Shown here piece after piece: positions 63,941 to 64,000 of a DNA stretch of 64,000 bases. A model generated the notes under the pieces. That model was given only the letters and a program-made list of their open reading frames with translations, was not told the DNA's origin and did not search any database. Source of the DNA: Casuarina equisetifolia (taxonomy: Eukaryota > Streptophyta > Magnoliopsida > Fagales > Casuarinaceae); NCBI GenBank assembly GCA_028551475.1, contig CM052356.1, positions 21,913,884 to 21,977,883 on the forward strand, written 5' to 3'. Numbering within the stretch: position 1 is the first letter of the stretch; each line of letters begins with the position of its first letter. The position numbers were made by a program, and so were the translations under genes.

Positions 63941-64000
63941 AACGCTTGTTTCTGGGCTACACCTTTATTTGCACCTTGTTGGGTGTCCTCGGTGGAGAGC

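Overview
The window is nuclear DNA of a flowering plant. It is almost certainly a eudicot and probably a woody rosid, judging by intron-rich genes of plant-specific families, AT-rich intergenic DNA and old LTR- and SINE-like debris; no species can be named from the sequence alone. I rebuilt gene models by reading splice sites on both strands, and exon coordinates are given in each entry. Nearly all joins are GT-AG and keep phase.

Left arm (1-16.4 kb): the 3' end of a CYP72-type cytochrome P450 (+); a repeat-rich gap; a complete AREB/ABF bZIP factor of the abscisic-acid pathway (-) with a 5'-leader intron and ACGTGG-core elements upstream; an AT-rich gap without a supported gene; and a DCL-type chloroplast protein gene (-, DUF3223).

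Middle block (16.7-38.9 kb): old LTR-like repeat debris and a complex tandem array lead into a broken glutamate-receptor-like gene (GLR, +). Two tandem A1-type mitotic cyclin genes (-) follow, then a second GLR copy, complete and on the minus strand. The cyclin pair is thus flanked by a GLR pair in opposite orientations, which points to local duplication with an inversion. Both cyclins are intact, with the same eleven-exon layout, but their promoters and parts of the cyclin core have diverged. The intact GLR has five exons and 880 codons. The broken copy has the same five exons with three reading-frame lesions.

Right arm (39-64 kb): an intronless secreted or lumenal TolB/PD40 beta-propeller protein (-); a gap of AT-rich degenerate repeats; a six-exon type I signal peptidase of the chloroplast processing peptidase kind (+); a gap of about 9 kb with a 30-bp minisatellite and a promoter-like stretch with a two-codon first exon but no visible gene body; and a complete six-exon amino acid permease of the AAP2/3/4 type (+) with a clear G-box and TATA promoter. 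The last 4 kb hold short tandem repeats and no gene I can support.

I see no operon, CRISPR array, viral system or new multi-gene system. The most informative parts are the GLR/cyclin duplication block and the promoter-like orphan at 55.6-55.8 kb.
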